Source: Bacilliculturomica massiliensis (GTDB taxonomy: Bacteria; Bacillota; Clostridia; Peptostreptococcales; Anaerovoracaceae). From it: a stretch of 64,000 nt of DNA. The notes below the pieces were generated by a model. That model had not been told where the DNA came from and ran no database searches. It saw only the letters and a program-made list of their open reading frames with translations. Both the position numbers and the translations under genes were made by a program. Location: assembly GCF_900605495.1 (NCBI RefSeq), contig NZ_LR027603.1, positions 310,001-374,000 of the forward strand, read 5' to 3'. Below are positions 34,107 through 43,632 of the stretch, one piece after another. The stretch's first letter is position 1, and each line of letters starts with the position of its first letter.

Positions 34107-34612
34107 AACCGGACATAAAGCTGGAGATGCCGCAGGGGCAGGAAGTGTTTCGAGTGGGTATCGTCTCGGATACTCACGATCTGCTGCGGCCGGCAGCGGC
34201 GGAGACCCTTCGCACCTGCGGCTGTATTCTGCACGGCGGAGACGTGAGCGGCGAGAAAACGCTGAACGCTCTGCGTGAGATCGCGCCGGTGTATGCGGTG
34301 CGCGGAAACAACGACAGGGGACCGTGGGCCGGTCAACTGCCGGAAAGGCTGAGGATCACGGTGGCCGGCGTGAGATTTTACATGATCCACAACAAGAAGG
34401 ATCTGCCGGAAGGACTGGGAAAAGCGGATGCGGACGTGATTCTGTACGGGCATTCTCACAGGTACTTCTGCCAGGAAAAGGACGGCGTGCTCTGGCTGAA
34501 CCCGGGAAGCTGCGGCAGGCGGAGATTCGGCCTGCCCATTACCATGGCGGTGATGGAAATTTGCGGAGATGGGTTCAAAGTTGAGGCGCTTCAGTTTGCA
34601 CAGGAAAAGTGA
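34103..34612 (+). CDS. YfcE/MJ0936-type metallophosphoesterase
   Basis: This 169-residue calcineurin-like phosphoesterase has the full metal-site set: GIVSDTHDLLRP, ILHGGDV, VRGNNDRG, MIHNKKD and LYGHSHR, followed by LNPGSCGRRR. The family hydrolyses phosphodiesters, and the physiological substrate is unsettled. It is coupled to the thioesterase by a four-base overlap. Confidence 0.93.
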   Translation: MKPDIKLEMPQGQEVFRVGIVSDTHDLLRPAAAETLRTCGCILHGGDVSGEKTLNALREIAPVYAVRGNNDRGPWAGQLPERLRITVAGVRFYMIHNKKDLPEGLGKADADVILYGHSHRYFCQEKDGVLWLNPGSCGRRRFGLPITMAVMEICGDGFKVEALQFAQEK

Positions 34613-34675
34613 AGGGGCAGACTGCGCCTATGCGCAGCTGTCAGATAAAAATCGATCACGGGATGGGAATATACT

Positions 34676-37531
34676 ATGAAGGCAGAAAGTATCACTGTGG
34701 GCATTCTGGCCCATGTGGACGCGGGAAAGACCACGCTGTCGGAGAGCGTGCTCTATCTGGCTGGGAGTATTCGAAAAGCTGGGCGGGTGGATCACGGCAG
34801 CGCTTTTTTGGATACGGAGGAGCTGGAACGTGCCAGGGGCATCACGATTTTTTCCAAGCAGGCGCAGCTCGCTCTGGGCGGCAGAAATATCACGCTTCTG
34901 GACACGCCGGGCCACGTGGATTTTGCGGCGGAGATGGAGCGGACGCTGTCGGTGCTGGATTACGGCATTCTGGTGATAAATGGAGCGGACGGAGTACAGA
35001 GCCACACGGACACTCTGTGGAAGCTGCTGGAACACTATGGGATCCCTGTGTTTTTGTTTGTCAATAAGATGGACCAGCCCGGGACGGACCGGGAACGTCT
35101 GCTGTCGGAACTGCAGAAACATCTGGATGAGAAGTGCGTGGACTTTGGAGACATGGCCGGGGACGAAGCATCGGCCGGAAAGGCCGGACTGCCGGCCATG
35201 GGCGGCAGTCCGGCAGAGCAGAGTGCAGAGACCATGGACGGCAGGACGGCTGCCGGCGGCTCCCAGGGCGTCGGCGGGAGCGAAAGTGCGGAGGCGTTCT
35301 GGGACAGTCTGGCCATGTGCAGCGAGGAACTCATGGAGGAGTATCTGGAATGCGGAGAGATCGGCGGGGAGACCATCGCCCGGGCGGTACGGCGCCGTCA
35401 GGTGTTTCCCTGCTATTTCGGTTCGGCGTTGAAGATGGTCGGGGTGCAGGAGCTCCTGAAGGGGCTGGAGCAGTACAGTCTCTATCCCGATTATCCGGAG
35501 GAGTTCGGCGCGAGGGTCTACAAAATATCGCGGGACACTCAGGGAAACCGTCTGACACACATGAAGATCACAGGGGGGCGGCTGAAGGTGAAAGACCTTC
35601 TGAGCGGTGGAGCGGAAGAAGAACCGGAGAAGGCGGATCAGATCCGCATCTACTCCGGCGCGCAGTTCAGGGCGGTAAACGAGGCCGGACCTGGAACGGT
35701 ATGCGCGGTGACGGGACTGTTTCGGACCCGGGCCGGCACAGGTCTGGGGACTGACGCTCTGAAAAATAAGCCGGTGCTGGCGCCCATACTGACATATCAG
35801 ATCATTCTTCCGTCCGGCTGCGATGTGCACGGAATGCTGCAGAAGCTGCGGGAACTGGAGGAGGAGCAGCCACAGCTGCACATTGTGTGGGACGGCCAGA
35901 AAAGCGAGATCCACGCGCAGGTGATGGGAGAGATCGAGATGGAGATCCTGAGAAGCCTGGTCCGGGAGCGCTATGGAGTGGAGATCGAGTTCGGCGCGGG
36001 CAGCGTCGTTTACAAGGAGACCATCGCGGAGCCGGTGGAAGGAGTGGGACATTTTGAACCGCTGCGGCATTACGCTGAGGTGCATCTGATCCTGGAACCC
36101 GGAGAACCGGGCAGCGGACTGGTCTTTGAAAGCCGCTGCAGTGAGGATCTGCTTGATAAAAACTGGCAGCGGCTGGTGCTGACTCATCTGGCGGAAAAAG
36201 CTCACAGAGGCGTGCTGGTGGGCGCGGAGATCACGGATATGAAGATTGCCCTTGCGGCGGGAAAGGGTCATGTGAAGCATACAGAAGGCGGAGATTTCCG
36301 TCAGGCCACCTATCGGGCGGTGCGGCAGGGCCTGCGGAAAGCAAAGTGCGTTCTGCTGGAACCGGTCAGCGAGTTTCGGCTGGAGGTGCCGGAGGAACTG
36401 GTGGGCAGAGCGCTGGCGGACATTCAGCGTATGAACGGCAGCTTTCAGCCCCCCGAGACGGAGGGGGATCTGGCAGTCGTAAAGGGAAGCGCGCCTGCGG
36501 CGGCTATGCAGGAATACCAGATGCAGGTGATCACTTACACCAGAGGAAGAGGCAGGTTGTTTTGCACGCCGAAGGGCTACGAACCCTGCCACAACGCGGA
36601 GGAAGTCATCGCGGAGATCGGCTACGATCCGGAGGGCGATCTGGAAAATCCCACAGGATCAGTCTTCTGCAGCCACGGCGTAGGTTTTAACGTCCCCTGG
36701 GATCAGGTTGAACGATATATGCACGTGGACAGCGGCTGGAGGCCGGAAGGCGGCCGGCGAGGACAGGCGGAAAGGACGGACGGGGACGGCCGCCGCGGCG
36801 GCGTCAGCAGCGGAGCCATCTCCCTTGCGGAGGAAAAGGAGCTGGAAGAGATATTTCAGCGGACCTACGGCCCGATCAAGAAGGAGCGTAATCGTTTCCG
36901 TACGCCGAAGCCAGCGGCGGAGGCGGCGAAAAAGCGGTCAGCTTCGCCCGGCGGCTTTTACAGAAAGCCGGCGTCCCTGCAGAGCGGGGAACAATACCTG
37001 CTGGTCGACGGCTACAATATTATCTACGCCTGGGACGATCTGAAGGAGCTGGCGGCGGTCAGCCTGGACGGCGCCCGGGAGAGACTGATCGAGATTCTCT
37101 GCAATTATCAGGGCTATAAGGGAATGACCCTGATCGTGGTGTTTGACGCATACAAGGTGTCCGGGGGACGGGGCTCCGTCCTGAAATACGGGAACATCCA
37201 CGTTATCTACACGAAGGAAGCGGAGACGGCGGATCAGTATATCGAGGCGGCGGTGCACCGGATCGGGCGGCTGCACGACGTGACGGTCGCCACTTCCGAC
37301 GGCCTGGTGCAGATGATCATCTGGGGCGAAGGAGCCAGGCGCCTTTCAGCCCGGGACCTGAGAGAGGAAATAGACGCGGCGGAAGCGGAGATACGGACGT
37401 CCTACGGTCTGTATAACGTCAGAAACAGGGCGGACAGGCACTATCCCTTTCGCAAGCTGGGGGAGAGGGTGAAAAACTCTCCGGAAGAAGGCGCGTCTGA
37501 AGCCGGAAAAGGACCGGAGAGCGGGAAATGA
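34676..37531 (+). CDS. Tet(M)-like translational GTPase fused to a Rae1/YacP-type NYN nuclease domain
   Basis: This 951-residue fusion contains two ribosome-directed parts. Residues 1 to about 650 are an EF-G-like GTPase of the tetracycline-resistance ribosomal protection group: G1 AHVDAGKTT (12-20), RGIT (54-57), DTPGH (76-80), NKMD (130-133), then domains II-V. A low-complexity insert lies near 165-205 and another near 690-765. Residues about 773-930 are a NYN domain with LLVDGYNIIYAWDDL, VVFDAYK, ETADQYIE and VATSDGLVQ, matching YacP/Rae1, which cuts mRNA in the ribosomal A site. Acidic NYN residues look intact. The ribosome site is weak (GGGATGGGA). Whether it confers tetracycline resistance or rescues stalled ribosomes is unknown. 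Confidence 0.88.
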   Translation: MKAESITVGILAHVDAGKTTLSESVLYLAGSIRKAGRVDHGSAFLDTEELERARGITIFSKQAQLALGGRNITLLDTPGHVDFAAEMERTLSVLDYGILVINGADGVQSHTDTLWKLLEHYGIPVFLFVNKMDQPGTDRERLLSELQKHLDEKCVDFGDMAGDEASAGKAGLPAMGGSPAEQSAETMDGRTAAGGSQGVGGSESAEAFWDSLAMCSEELMEEYLECGEIGGETIARAVRRRQVFPCYFGSALKMVGVQELLKGLEQYSLYPDYPEEFGARVYKISRDTQGNRLTHMKITGGRLKVKDLLSGGAEEEPEKADQIRIYSGAQFRAVNEAGPGTVCAVTGLFRTRAGTGLGTDALKNKPVLAPILTYQIILPSGCDVHGMLQKLRELEEEQPQLHIVWDGQKSEIHAQVMGEIEMEILRSLVRERYGVEIEFGAGSVVYKETIAEPVEGVGHFEPLRHYAEVHLILEPGEPGSGLVFESRCSEDLLDKNWQRLVLTHLAEKAHRGVLVGAEITDMKIALAAGKGHVKHTEGGDFRQATYRAVRQGLRKAKCVLLEPVSEFRLEVPEELVGRALADIQRMNGSFQPPETEGDLAVVKGSAPAAAMQEYQMQVITYTRGRGRLFCTPKGYEPCHNAEEVIAEIGYDPEGDLENPTGSVFCSHGVGFNVPWDQVERYMHVDSGWRPEGGRRGQAERTDGDGRRGGVSSGAISLAEEKELEEIFQRTYGPIKKERNRFRTPKPAAEAAKKRSASPGGFYRKPASLQSGEQYLLVDGYNIIYAWDDLKELAAVSLDGARERLIEILCNYQGYKGMTLIVVFDAYKVSGGRGSVLKYGNIHVIYTKEAETADQYIEAAVHRIGRLHDVTVATSDGLVQMIIWGEGARRLSARDLREEIDAAEAEIRTSYGLYNVRNRADRHYPFRKLGERVKNSPEEGASEAGKGPESGK

Positions 37532-37643
37532 ATCAAAAGCTGTGACCAGATCTAAGATAGGGTGCGGATTGAAAACGGTGACTGGATCGAAAGCACAGGT
37601 TCTATGAAAAGATCGGTCAATGACAGAAATTGAGGTGACAAAA

Positions 37644-38657
37644 ATGGACGGACAAAACAGACTGGAACTCAGGGAGATCAGGCTCGGCGATTTCGAGGGG
37701 ATCCTTATCGGACACGCCCAGGATGCGGAGCATGCCACAGGCTGTACGGCAGTGATCGCGCCGGAGGGCATGTGCGCGGCTGTGGATGTGCGGGGCGGGG
37801 GACCGGCCTCCCGGGAGACTGCGCTCTTGCAGCCTCTGGCTTCAGCGGAACGCATACACGCTATCGTGCTCAGCGGAGGCAGCGCCTTCGGGTTGGAAGC
37901 GGGCTGCGGCGCGGCGGAATTTCTGGAGGAACGGGGGATCGGCTTTGAGACCGGCTTTGCTAAGGTGCCGCTGGTCTGCCAGTCCTGCATCTACGACCTT
38001 GGAGTAGGCAGCGCAGCGGTGCGTCCGGATAAAAAGATGGGCCGCGCCGCCTGTGCAGATGCGTTCAGCGGAGCGCACTGCCATGCGGAGGGCAATGTGG
38101 GCGCGGGGACCGGGGCTACGGTTGGAAAGGCACGGGGCGCCGGGTACATGATGAAATCCGGACTGGGCGCGTACGCTGTTCAATTCGGTGAACTGCAGAT
38201 CGGCGCGCTGGCGGTGGTCAACGCTCTGGGAGACATCTTTGACGCGGGGAGCGGACGAAAGATCGCAGGCATGCTGAACGAGGACGGTTCAGGCTTCGCA
38301 GATTGTCAGGCGGAGCTTTGCAGGATGCTGGCCGGCTGCGGCGATGAGAATCTCTTTGCGGCTCAGCCTTCGTCGAATACCACGCTCACCGTAGTGCTCA
38401 CCAACGGAAGTTTCAATAAGATGGAGCTGCAGCGCGTCGCTTCCGCCGCGCACAACGGCTATGCCAGAACGATCCGGCCGGTACACACCTCGGCGGATGG
38501 GGACAGCATCTACGCGGCGTCAACGTGCCGGGCTGCGGCAAATCTCGATGTAGCTGTCATGCTGGCGGCTGAAGTGACGGCCCAGGCCGTCAATCGGGCG
38601 GCGCGTGCGGCAGAGCCTGCCTACGGACTTCAAAGCTGCCGGTCTATGGGCCTGTAA
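37644..38657 (+). CDS. P1-family (DmpA-like) peptidase
   Basis: This self-processing N-terminal-nucleophile aminopeptidase of about 337 residues resembles DmpA/BapA. ATG 37644 follows GAGGTG with good spacing; the ATG at 37620 has none. VLSGGSAFGLEAGCGAAEFL, the Gly-rich GNVGAGTGATVGKARG and ALAVVNALGDI are characteristic. The presumed cleavage and nucleophile region is SSNTTLTVVLTNG. There is no signal peptide, so it acts in the cytoplasm, likely on small or beta-amino-acid peptides. It is separate from the fusion GTPase gene by 112 bp and convergent with the Crp/Fnr gene. Confidence 0.9.
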   Translation: MDGQNRLELREIRLGDFEGILIGHAQDAEHATGCTAVIAPEGMCAAVDVRGGGPASRETALLQPLASAERIHAIVLSGGSAFGLEAGCGAAEFLEERGIGFETGFAKVPLVCQSCIYDLGVGSAAVRPDKKMGRAACADAFSGAHCHAEGNVGAGTGATVGKARGAGYMMKSGLGAYAVQFGELQIGALAVVNALGDIFDAGSGRKIAGMLNEDGSGFADCQAELCRMLAGCGDENLFAAQPSSNTTLTVVLTNGSFNKMELQRVASAAHNGYARTIRPVHTSADGDSIYAASTCRAAANLDVAVMLAAEVTAQAVNRAARAAEPAYGLQSCRSMGL

Positions 38658-38676
38658 CGGAGCCAGCCCCGTCAGG

Positions 38677-39381
38677 TCAGTCTTCCTGACCCCGTCGGCC
38701 GCCGTTCTGCCCGCCGCCCTGGGGGTCTTCTTTCAGACAAAATCTGTTTTTCTCAAACTCCAGCAGTCCTTCCCGGCGCATTTTACTCAGCTCGTTAGAC
38801 ATGGCGCTGCGGTCCACGCAGAGGTAATCCGCCAGCTGCTGCCGGTTAAACGGTATCTCAAACCGGTAGCGTCCCTGGCGGATGGCTTGCAGAGAAAGAT
38901 AGGAAAGAAGCCGTTCGCGGATGGAGCGCGGCGTAATGTGTCCGATCTTCCGCGTCAGGTTCAGATTTTTGCCGGCCATGACGGCCAGCAGATTGCGGAT
39001 GAGGCGGCTGTGAAACGTACAGGAGGACGGGCAGGTGGTGAGCACCCTCTCCGCGTTCAGAAACAGGATCTCCGTCTCCTCCGCGGCGATGACGTCCACC
39101 ATCAGCGGTTCGCCGGGCATGCAGGCGTAGGTCTCCGCGAATACCTGGCCTCGTCCGATGTTGTCGATAATGCTGATCCGTCCCCACACGTCGCCCTGCT
39201 CGATATTCACGCTGCCCGATAGGATCAGTCCCATGGAGTCAATGTGATCGCCCGTCCGGTAAACCGTCTCATCCTTCCCATAAGTCTTGGAGTATGCGTG
39301 CAGACATTGAAGCATGGCCTCCGTCTCGCTGCCTGTCACGCCCCGAAAAATCGCTGTCTTTGAGATAAAATCATAATCCAT
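38677..39381 (-). CDS. Crp/Fnr-family regulator, probable regulator of hcp
   Basis: This 234-residue regulator has an N-terminal cyclic-nucleotide-binding-like beta barrel (about 15-130: GLILSGSVNIEQGDVWG) and a C-terminal HTH (about 150-215: NRQQLADYLCVDRSAMSNEL). It lacks the four-Cys Fe-S motif of Fnr, though scattered Cys occur at about 26, 107 and 138, so haem or another ligand may be sensed. AGGAGG precedes the ATG. It is divergent from hcp across 565 bp, the usual arrangement of HcpR-type nitrosative-stress regulators. The C-terminal tail is Gly/Arg-rich and variable. Confidence 0.9.
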   Translation of the reverse strand: MDYDFISKTAIFRGVTGSETEAMLQCLHAYSKTYGKDETVYRTGDHIDSMGLILSGSVNIEQGDVWGRISIIDNIGRGQVFAETYACMPGEPLMVDVIAAEETEILFLNAERVLTTCPSSCTFHSRLIRNLLAVMAGKNLNLTRKIGHITPRSIRERLLSYLSLQAIRQGRYRFEIPFNRQQLADYLCVDRSAMSNELSKMRREGLLEFEKNRFCLKEDPQGGGQNGGRRGQED

Positions 39382-39946
39382 AGTTTTCTTCGCCTCCTGG
39401 AACAGATCATTCTTCTGTCAGATATAAATGGTATTCGTCTCGCGGGCCTGCTCCCGCCAAGAGAAGGTTATTACGTCGATATGGCTTTGCGATATTTCCT
39501 TCGTAATTTCAATTTTTTGTTGATCGAAAACATGAGGGGCTCCATTTTTTCTTTTTGCCGTCTTTCAACATTGAAAAGAGAAAAAAACAGAGGACCTAAC
39601 AGGCATTTCAATTGCTTGCCTTGTCGATTCATGTCGCTTTTTTCTTTTTGTAAGTGATATTGTACGAAATATGAAAAAATATTTTACAAATTTTTCATAA
39701 AAAATGAATATTATCTATATTTTTTTCGTTTTTGAACCTCTTTTGCAGGCAAAAAGAAAAAAATAAGAAATCCATTCTGTAATAAATCTGAGAACCGACA
39801 GAAACGTGAGCAAATATTCTCATTTACGTTGTTGGAACAACATAAATGTAGAAATTATTATATTATACTGAATCCATCAAGTCAAGTAAACTGCAAAGAG
39901 TGGCAGGCTTTCGTAGGATGAAAGTCAGGAAAAGGAGAGGGACAGG
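39382..39946. other. AT-rich divergent promoter region of crp/fnr-like gene and hcp
   Basis: These 565 bp are markedly AT-rich with many A- and T-runs and no gene. A long palindrome (39822-39847) and AT-rich -10-like sequences (TATTATATTATACT, around 39857-39870) lie close to hcp. A small hairpin (GGCTTTC/GAAAGTC) precedes the hcp ribosome site. The A/T tracts suggest bent DNA. Confidence 0.6.
39822..39847. promoter_or_regulatory. 26-bp palindromic Crp/Fnr-type operator for hcp
   Basis: ATTTA, C, GTTGTT, central GG, AACAAC, A, TAAAT: all arm bases pair except one position. GTTGTT..AACAAC is a typical half-site pair for Crp/Fnr relatives. It sits where an activator would contact polymerase at the hcp promoter. 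Confidence 0.75.
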
Positions 39947-41533
39947 ATGGATCAGAAAATGTTTTGTTATCAGTGTGAACAGACGGCAGGCCGCGGCGGC
40001 TGTACGGGCTGCGCGGGAGTGTGCGGAAAGACGGCGGAGACGGCGAATCTGCAGGATGAACTGACCGGCGCGTTGATCGGCCTCGCCCGGGCCTGCAGAG
40101 ACAGAGAACCTGAGCCTGAGCTATGCCGGCTGGTGGTGGAAGGGTTGTTTGCCACCGTTACCAACGTAAATTTTAATGATGCAGTCATCCGGGAAATGAC
40201 GGAAAAAATTAACTGTGCCAGGGCAGCAGTATCCGGCGGGCCGACGGACGCCGGATCAGGAGCCGAGGGAAATTACCGCATGGAGGAATTGTGGAACGCA
40301 GATGAGGATATTCGCTCCCTGAAGTCGCTGATTTTATTCGGTATCAGAGGAATGGCGGCATACGCGTACCACGCATTGGTTCTGGGATATTCCGACCACA
40401 GCGTAGACCGCTTCTTTTTCCGGGCGCTGGATGCCGTTGGTCAGCGGGGGAGCATGGAAACGCTGCTGCCGGCGGTGATGGAGACGGGAGCGGTCAATCT
40501 GAAATGTATGGAGCTTCTGGACCGTGCGAATACCGAGACATTTGGAACGCCTGCGCCTGCCACAGTCTCGCTCACCGTGGAGAAAGGACCCTTTATCGTC
40601 GTGACCGGCCACGATCTTTTGGATCTCAGGCTGCTGCTGGAGCAGACCGAGGGGAAAGGGGTCAATATCTATACTCACGGTGAAATGCTGCCCGCCCACG
40701 CCTATCCGGAACTGAAAAAGTATTCGCATCTGAAGGGTAATTTCGGAACGGCCTGGCAGAATCAGCAGAAGGAATTCGCCGGTCTTCCCGCGCCGGTCCT
40801 GTTTACCACCAATTGTCTCATGCCGCCCAAAGAGAGCTATGCGGACCGGGTGTTTACTACGGAAGCCGTATCCTGGCCGGGGGCGGAACACATCGGAAGT
40901 GACAAGAATTTTTGGCCTGTGATCGAAAAAGCACTGGAGCTTGGAGGCTACGAAGCAGATCAGGAGTTTACGGGGATCAACGGAGGACGCCAGGTGACCA
41001 CCGGATTCGGACACGGGGCCATTCTTTCCGTGGCCGACCAGATTATCGATGCCGTAAGATCCGGCGAGATCAGGCACTTCTTTCTGGTGGGCGGCTGCGA
41101 CGGCGTCAGAGGCGGAAGAAACTACTATACGGATTTTGTAAAGCAGACGCCGGAGGATACTATTGTTCTAACCCTGGCCTGCGGCAAATACCGGTTCAAC
41201 GATCTGGATCTGGGAACCATCAGCGGTCTGCCCAGGCTGATGGATATGGGACAGTGCAACGACGCTTACGGCGCCATCAAGGCAGCGTCTGCACTGGCGG
41301 AAGCTTTGGGGTGCGGGATCGGTGATCTGCCTCTTTCTATGGTACTTTCCTGGTACGAGCAGAAAGCGGTGTGTATCCTGCTGACGCTGCTGCATCTGGG
41401 AATAGAGAATATCTGCCTGGGACCCACGCTGCCCGCATTTCTTTCCAAAAACGTGCTGGCATTTCTGGCGGAGAACTACCACATCACCACTGTGAGCACG
41501 CCGGAGGAGGACATGAAGAAAATGCTTGGATAA
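39947..41533 (+). CDS. hcp: hydroxylamine reductase / hybrid cluster protein
   Basis: This 528-residue iron-sulfur protein reduces hydroxylamine to ammonia and acts as a nitric-oxide reductase and S-nitrosylase in anaerobes. N-terminal Cys residues CYQCEQTAGRGGCTGC bind the cubane cluster; later Cys, His and Glu residues for the hybrid cluster are in VTGHDLLDL, NCLMPP, GGCDG and LACGKYRFN. Its length fits class I Hcp. A GGAGAGGGACAGG run precedes the ATG. It is divergent from a Crp/Fnr-type regulator, with a palindromic operator between them, and is followed by msrAB, giving a nitrosative/oxidative-stress neighbourhood. Confidence 0.97.
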   Translation: MDQKMFCYQCEQTAGRGGCTGCAGVCGKTAETANLQDELTGALIGLARACRDREPEPELCRLVVEGLFATVTNVNFNDAVIREMTEKINCARAAVSGGPTDAGSGAEGNYRMEELWNADEDIRSLKSLILFGIRGMAAYAYHALVLGYSDHSVDRFFFRALDAVGQRGSMETLLPAVMETGAVNLKCMELLDRANTETFGTPAPATVSLTVEKGPFIVVTGHDLLDLRLLLEQTEGKGVNIYTHGEMLPAHAYPELKKYSHLKGNFGTAWQNQQKEFAGLPAPVLFTTNCLMPPKESYADRVFTTEAVSWPGAEHIGSDKNFWPVIEKALELGGYEADQEFTGINGGRQVTTGFGHGAILSVADQIIDAVRSGEIRHFFLVGGCDGVRGGRNYYTDFVKQTPEDTIVLTLACGKYRFNDLDLGTISGLPRLMDMGQCNDAYGAIKAASALAEALGCGIGDLPLSMVLSWYEQKAVCILLTLLHLGIENICLGPTLPAFLSKNVLAFLAENYHITTVSTPEEDMKKMLG

Positions 41534-41629
41534 CAGCCAGTCGTTCTTTCCGCGTCTCTGATGGGAAAAATAAGCGAAACCTGTTTTATCTCCGCCCAAT
41601 TCGGGAAAAAGAAGAAGGGAATGTACAGA

Positions 41630-41656
41630 GCATCCGCTGCCTCAGCGGGCGGATGC
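41630..41656. other. hairpin between hcp and msrAB
   Basis: GCATCCGC (41630-41637) pairs perfectly with GCGGATGC (41649-41656). There is no T-run, so it is more likely an RNA-processing or stability element than a terminator. Confidence 0.4.
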
Positions 41657-41689
41657 GCATTCAAATATAGAATCGAGGAGGAATTGGGT

Positions 41690-42670
41690 ATGGGTGAACG
41701 AATTTATCTTGCAGGAGGCTGTTTTTGGGGACTGGAGGAATATCTGTCACGCATTGACGGCGTGACAGATACGGAAGTGGGATATGCCAACGGAGAAGGC
41801 GAGGATCCCACATATGAGGAAGTGTGCGGCGGGACTTTGGGATTTGCCGAGACCGTGGAGGTGTCCTACGATCCACGGACGATTCCTCTGAACAGGCTGC
41901 TGGAAGCTTTTTTCAGTGTGATCGATCCCACCAGCCGCTATCGTCAGGGAAACGACAGAGGGGTGCAGTATCGGACAGGGATCTATTATGTAAACTCGGC
42001 GGATCAGCCGGTTATAGAGGAATTCGTAGAACGCAGGCGGGCGCTGTATACGAAAGAGATCGTCACAGAGGTAGAGCCGCTTCGCAATTTTTACAGGGCG
42101 GAAGACTACCACCAGGATTATCTGAAAAAACATCCTCACGGCTACTGTCACATCGACGTGAGCCGGGCGGCGGCCTTTTGTGCAGCCACCGGACCTGCTG
42201 AGGACGAAAGATCATTTTGCAGAGAGAGGTACATCGCACCGCCGGAAGAAGAACTGCGGGACAGACTCACAGACATGCAGTATCGCGTGACCAGAGAAAA
42301 TGCCACTGAGCCGCCTTTTTCCAACGAATATTTTGACGAAGACCGCAGGGGGATCTACGTGGATATCGTCACGGGAGAACCGTTGTTTTCTTCTGAGGAC
42401 AAATTCGATTCCGGGTGCGGCTGGCCGGCCTTTGCGCGGCCTCTGTCGCCGGACGCCATAGAGCAGAGGGCGGATCACAGTCATGGCATGGTCCGCACAG
42501 AGGTGAGGAGCCGGGCGGGAGACAGCCATCTGGGGCATGTATTCGCAGACGGACCTGCGGCGCTGGGCGGACTGCGGTACTGCATAAACAGCGCTGCCCT
42601 CCGGTTTATTCCCAGTGAGGAAATGGAACGAGAGGGATACGGGGAACTGAAAGCGGCGCTGAAATGGTGA
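41690..42670 (+). CDS. msrAB: bifunctional methionine sulfoxide reductase MsrA/MsrB
   Basis: This 326-residue repair enzyme reduces both S- and R-methionine sulfoxides. ATG 41690 follows AGGAGG by eight bases; the longer frame upstream is not supported. MsrA comes first, with catalytic Cys11 in [11 protein letters not shown] and YRTGIYYVN. MsrB follows from about residue 195: [38 protein letters not shown], and the selenocysteine-equivalent Cys in [13 protein letters not shown]. The zinc Cys pairs of some MsrBs are absent. It is cytoplasmic and lies downstream of hcp. Confidence 0.95.
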   Translation: MGERIYLAGGCFWGLEEYLSRIDGVTDTEVGYANGEGEDPTYEEVCGGTLGFAETVEVSYDPRTIPLNRLLEAFFSVIDPTSRYRQGNDRGVQYRTGIYYVNSADQPVIEEFVERRRALYTKEIVTEVEPLRNFYRAEDYHQDYLKKHPHGYCHIDVSRAAAFCAATGPAEDERSFCRERYIAPPEEELRDRLTDMQYRVTRENATEPPFSNEYFDEDRRGIYVDIVTGEPLFSSEDKFDSGCGWPAFARPLSPDAIEQRADHSHGMVRTEVRSRAGDSHLGHVFADGPAALGGLRYCINSAALRFIPSEEMEREGYGELKAALKW

Positions 42671-42683
42671 AATGGAGGTCGGA

Positions 42684-43514
42684 ATGCAGCTTGGGTTGAC
42701 TATACCGTTGCAGAAATATCTAAAACGAAAAGCGCCTCCTTACGGCGAGGATAGCGATCTGTTTTACTGCTGGGAGCTTCACACCATCCTGCTGCAGGGC
42801 GCCCGGAGCCTGGTGGCTGTAAACGCATCCAATCGTTTTTCTCTGGTGCTTTGCGGCATGCAGGCAGCGGACTGGGATGATTTTCCGTCTCGGTTTTCCG
42901 AAGGGTTGAAAACAGCGCTGGACGAGGCCGAAGTCCCGGCGTGGCAGATCGAAGTGTACTTCCAGCGGGCGGGAGAGATCCGGATAACGAAGACCCATGG
43001 GCGCAGACCGGTAGCATCGCTGAATCTGGCGGATGATTTTTTATGGGGCATCCCCGTGCCGGTGGATGAGACCCAGCTTTATCAGAGTGTCCACACGCAG
43101 GAACTGAACCGGGTGGTATGCATGGCCGCGGGATTTCCCTCCCGCGGCAGACCGCTCGATTTCTGGATGCAGGACATGCGGCGGACAGGTATTGCAGGTG
43201 AGAGAAACCTCGGGATAGATAGGGACGGTCGGCAGTTAGGGGATGTGTGCCTGGGGGAGCATGAGAGCGGAAATGGGAACGCCGGGCAGCAGGAGAAGAT
43301 CGTCGAGACTGACCACGCCGGGCATAACGGGAGTACAGGCGGCAGGGAGACCGCCGGCATTTTAGAAAACGGAAAGACGGTGTGCAGCTGCAGATGGAAA
43401 AACTGCAGGCGGTTTGGAGACTGCAAGGCGTGTGTCGCTTACCATAAGGCACATGATAAGCATCCCCTCCCCTCCTGCAGGAGAAAAAGCGGACGGAGAC
43501 CAAAGAACGGGTAG
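42684..43514 (+). CDS. DUF6933-like protein with C-terminal Cys-rich module
   Basis: This protein of about 276 residues has an N-terminal domain (about 1-130) that fits DUF6933: LFYCWELHTILLQGARSLV, NASNRFSLVLCGM and ITKTHGRRPVASLN. A long polar linker (about 165-225, rich in Gly, Asn and Glu) follows. The last ~45 residues hold a tight Cys cluster, CSCRWKNCRRFGDCKACVAYH then a final PSC, likely a zinc or Fe-S binding knuckle. ATG 42684 is chosen because GGAGG lies five bases upstream; ATG 42672 would overlap it. No function is known for either part. It follows msrAB by 13 bp and ends in its own terminator. Confidence 0.65.
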   Translation: MQLGLTIPLQKYLKRKAPPYGEDSDLFYCWELHTILLQGARSLVAVNASNRFSLVLCGMQAADWDDFPSRFSEGLKTALDEAEVPAWQIEVYFQRAGEIRITKTHGRRPVASLNLADDFLWGIPVPVDETQLYQSVHTQELNRVVCMAAGFPSRGRPLDFWMQDMRRTGIAGERNLGIDRDGRQLGDVCLGEHESGNGNAGQQEKIVETDHAGHNGSTGGRETAGILENGKTVCSCRWKNCRRFGDCKACVAYHKAHDKHPLPSCRRKSGRRPKNG

Positions 43515-43552
43515 ACAGCGAAAAAGAGGCTGACTGCCCGTTCTTTGCTTTT
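43502..43552 (+). terminator. terminator overlapping the end of the DUF6933-like gene
   Basis: AAAGAACGGG (43502-43511) pairs perfectly with CCCGTTCTTT (43537-43546), followed by GCTTTTC. The left arm includes the last codons of the gene. Confidence 0.8.
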
Positions 43553-43632
43553 CTTCCGAGACTGCGGCCGTTTTGATGAAGGACGTAGGCGATAACTGAA
43601 TGTAATAAAAAAATAAATATAGAAAAATATGG

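Noticed and set aside
34628-36592. 654-codon minus-strand frame opposite the Tet(M)-like fusion gene
   Set aside because: Antisense to conserved G motifs; no family match and low-complexity composition.
37346-37990. Minus-strand frame spanning the GTPase-fusion/P1 peptidase junction
   Set aside because: Overlaps two well-supported plus-strand genes and has no recognisable motifs.
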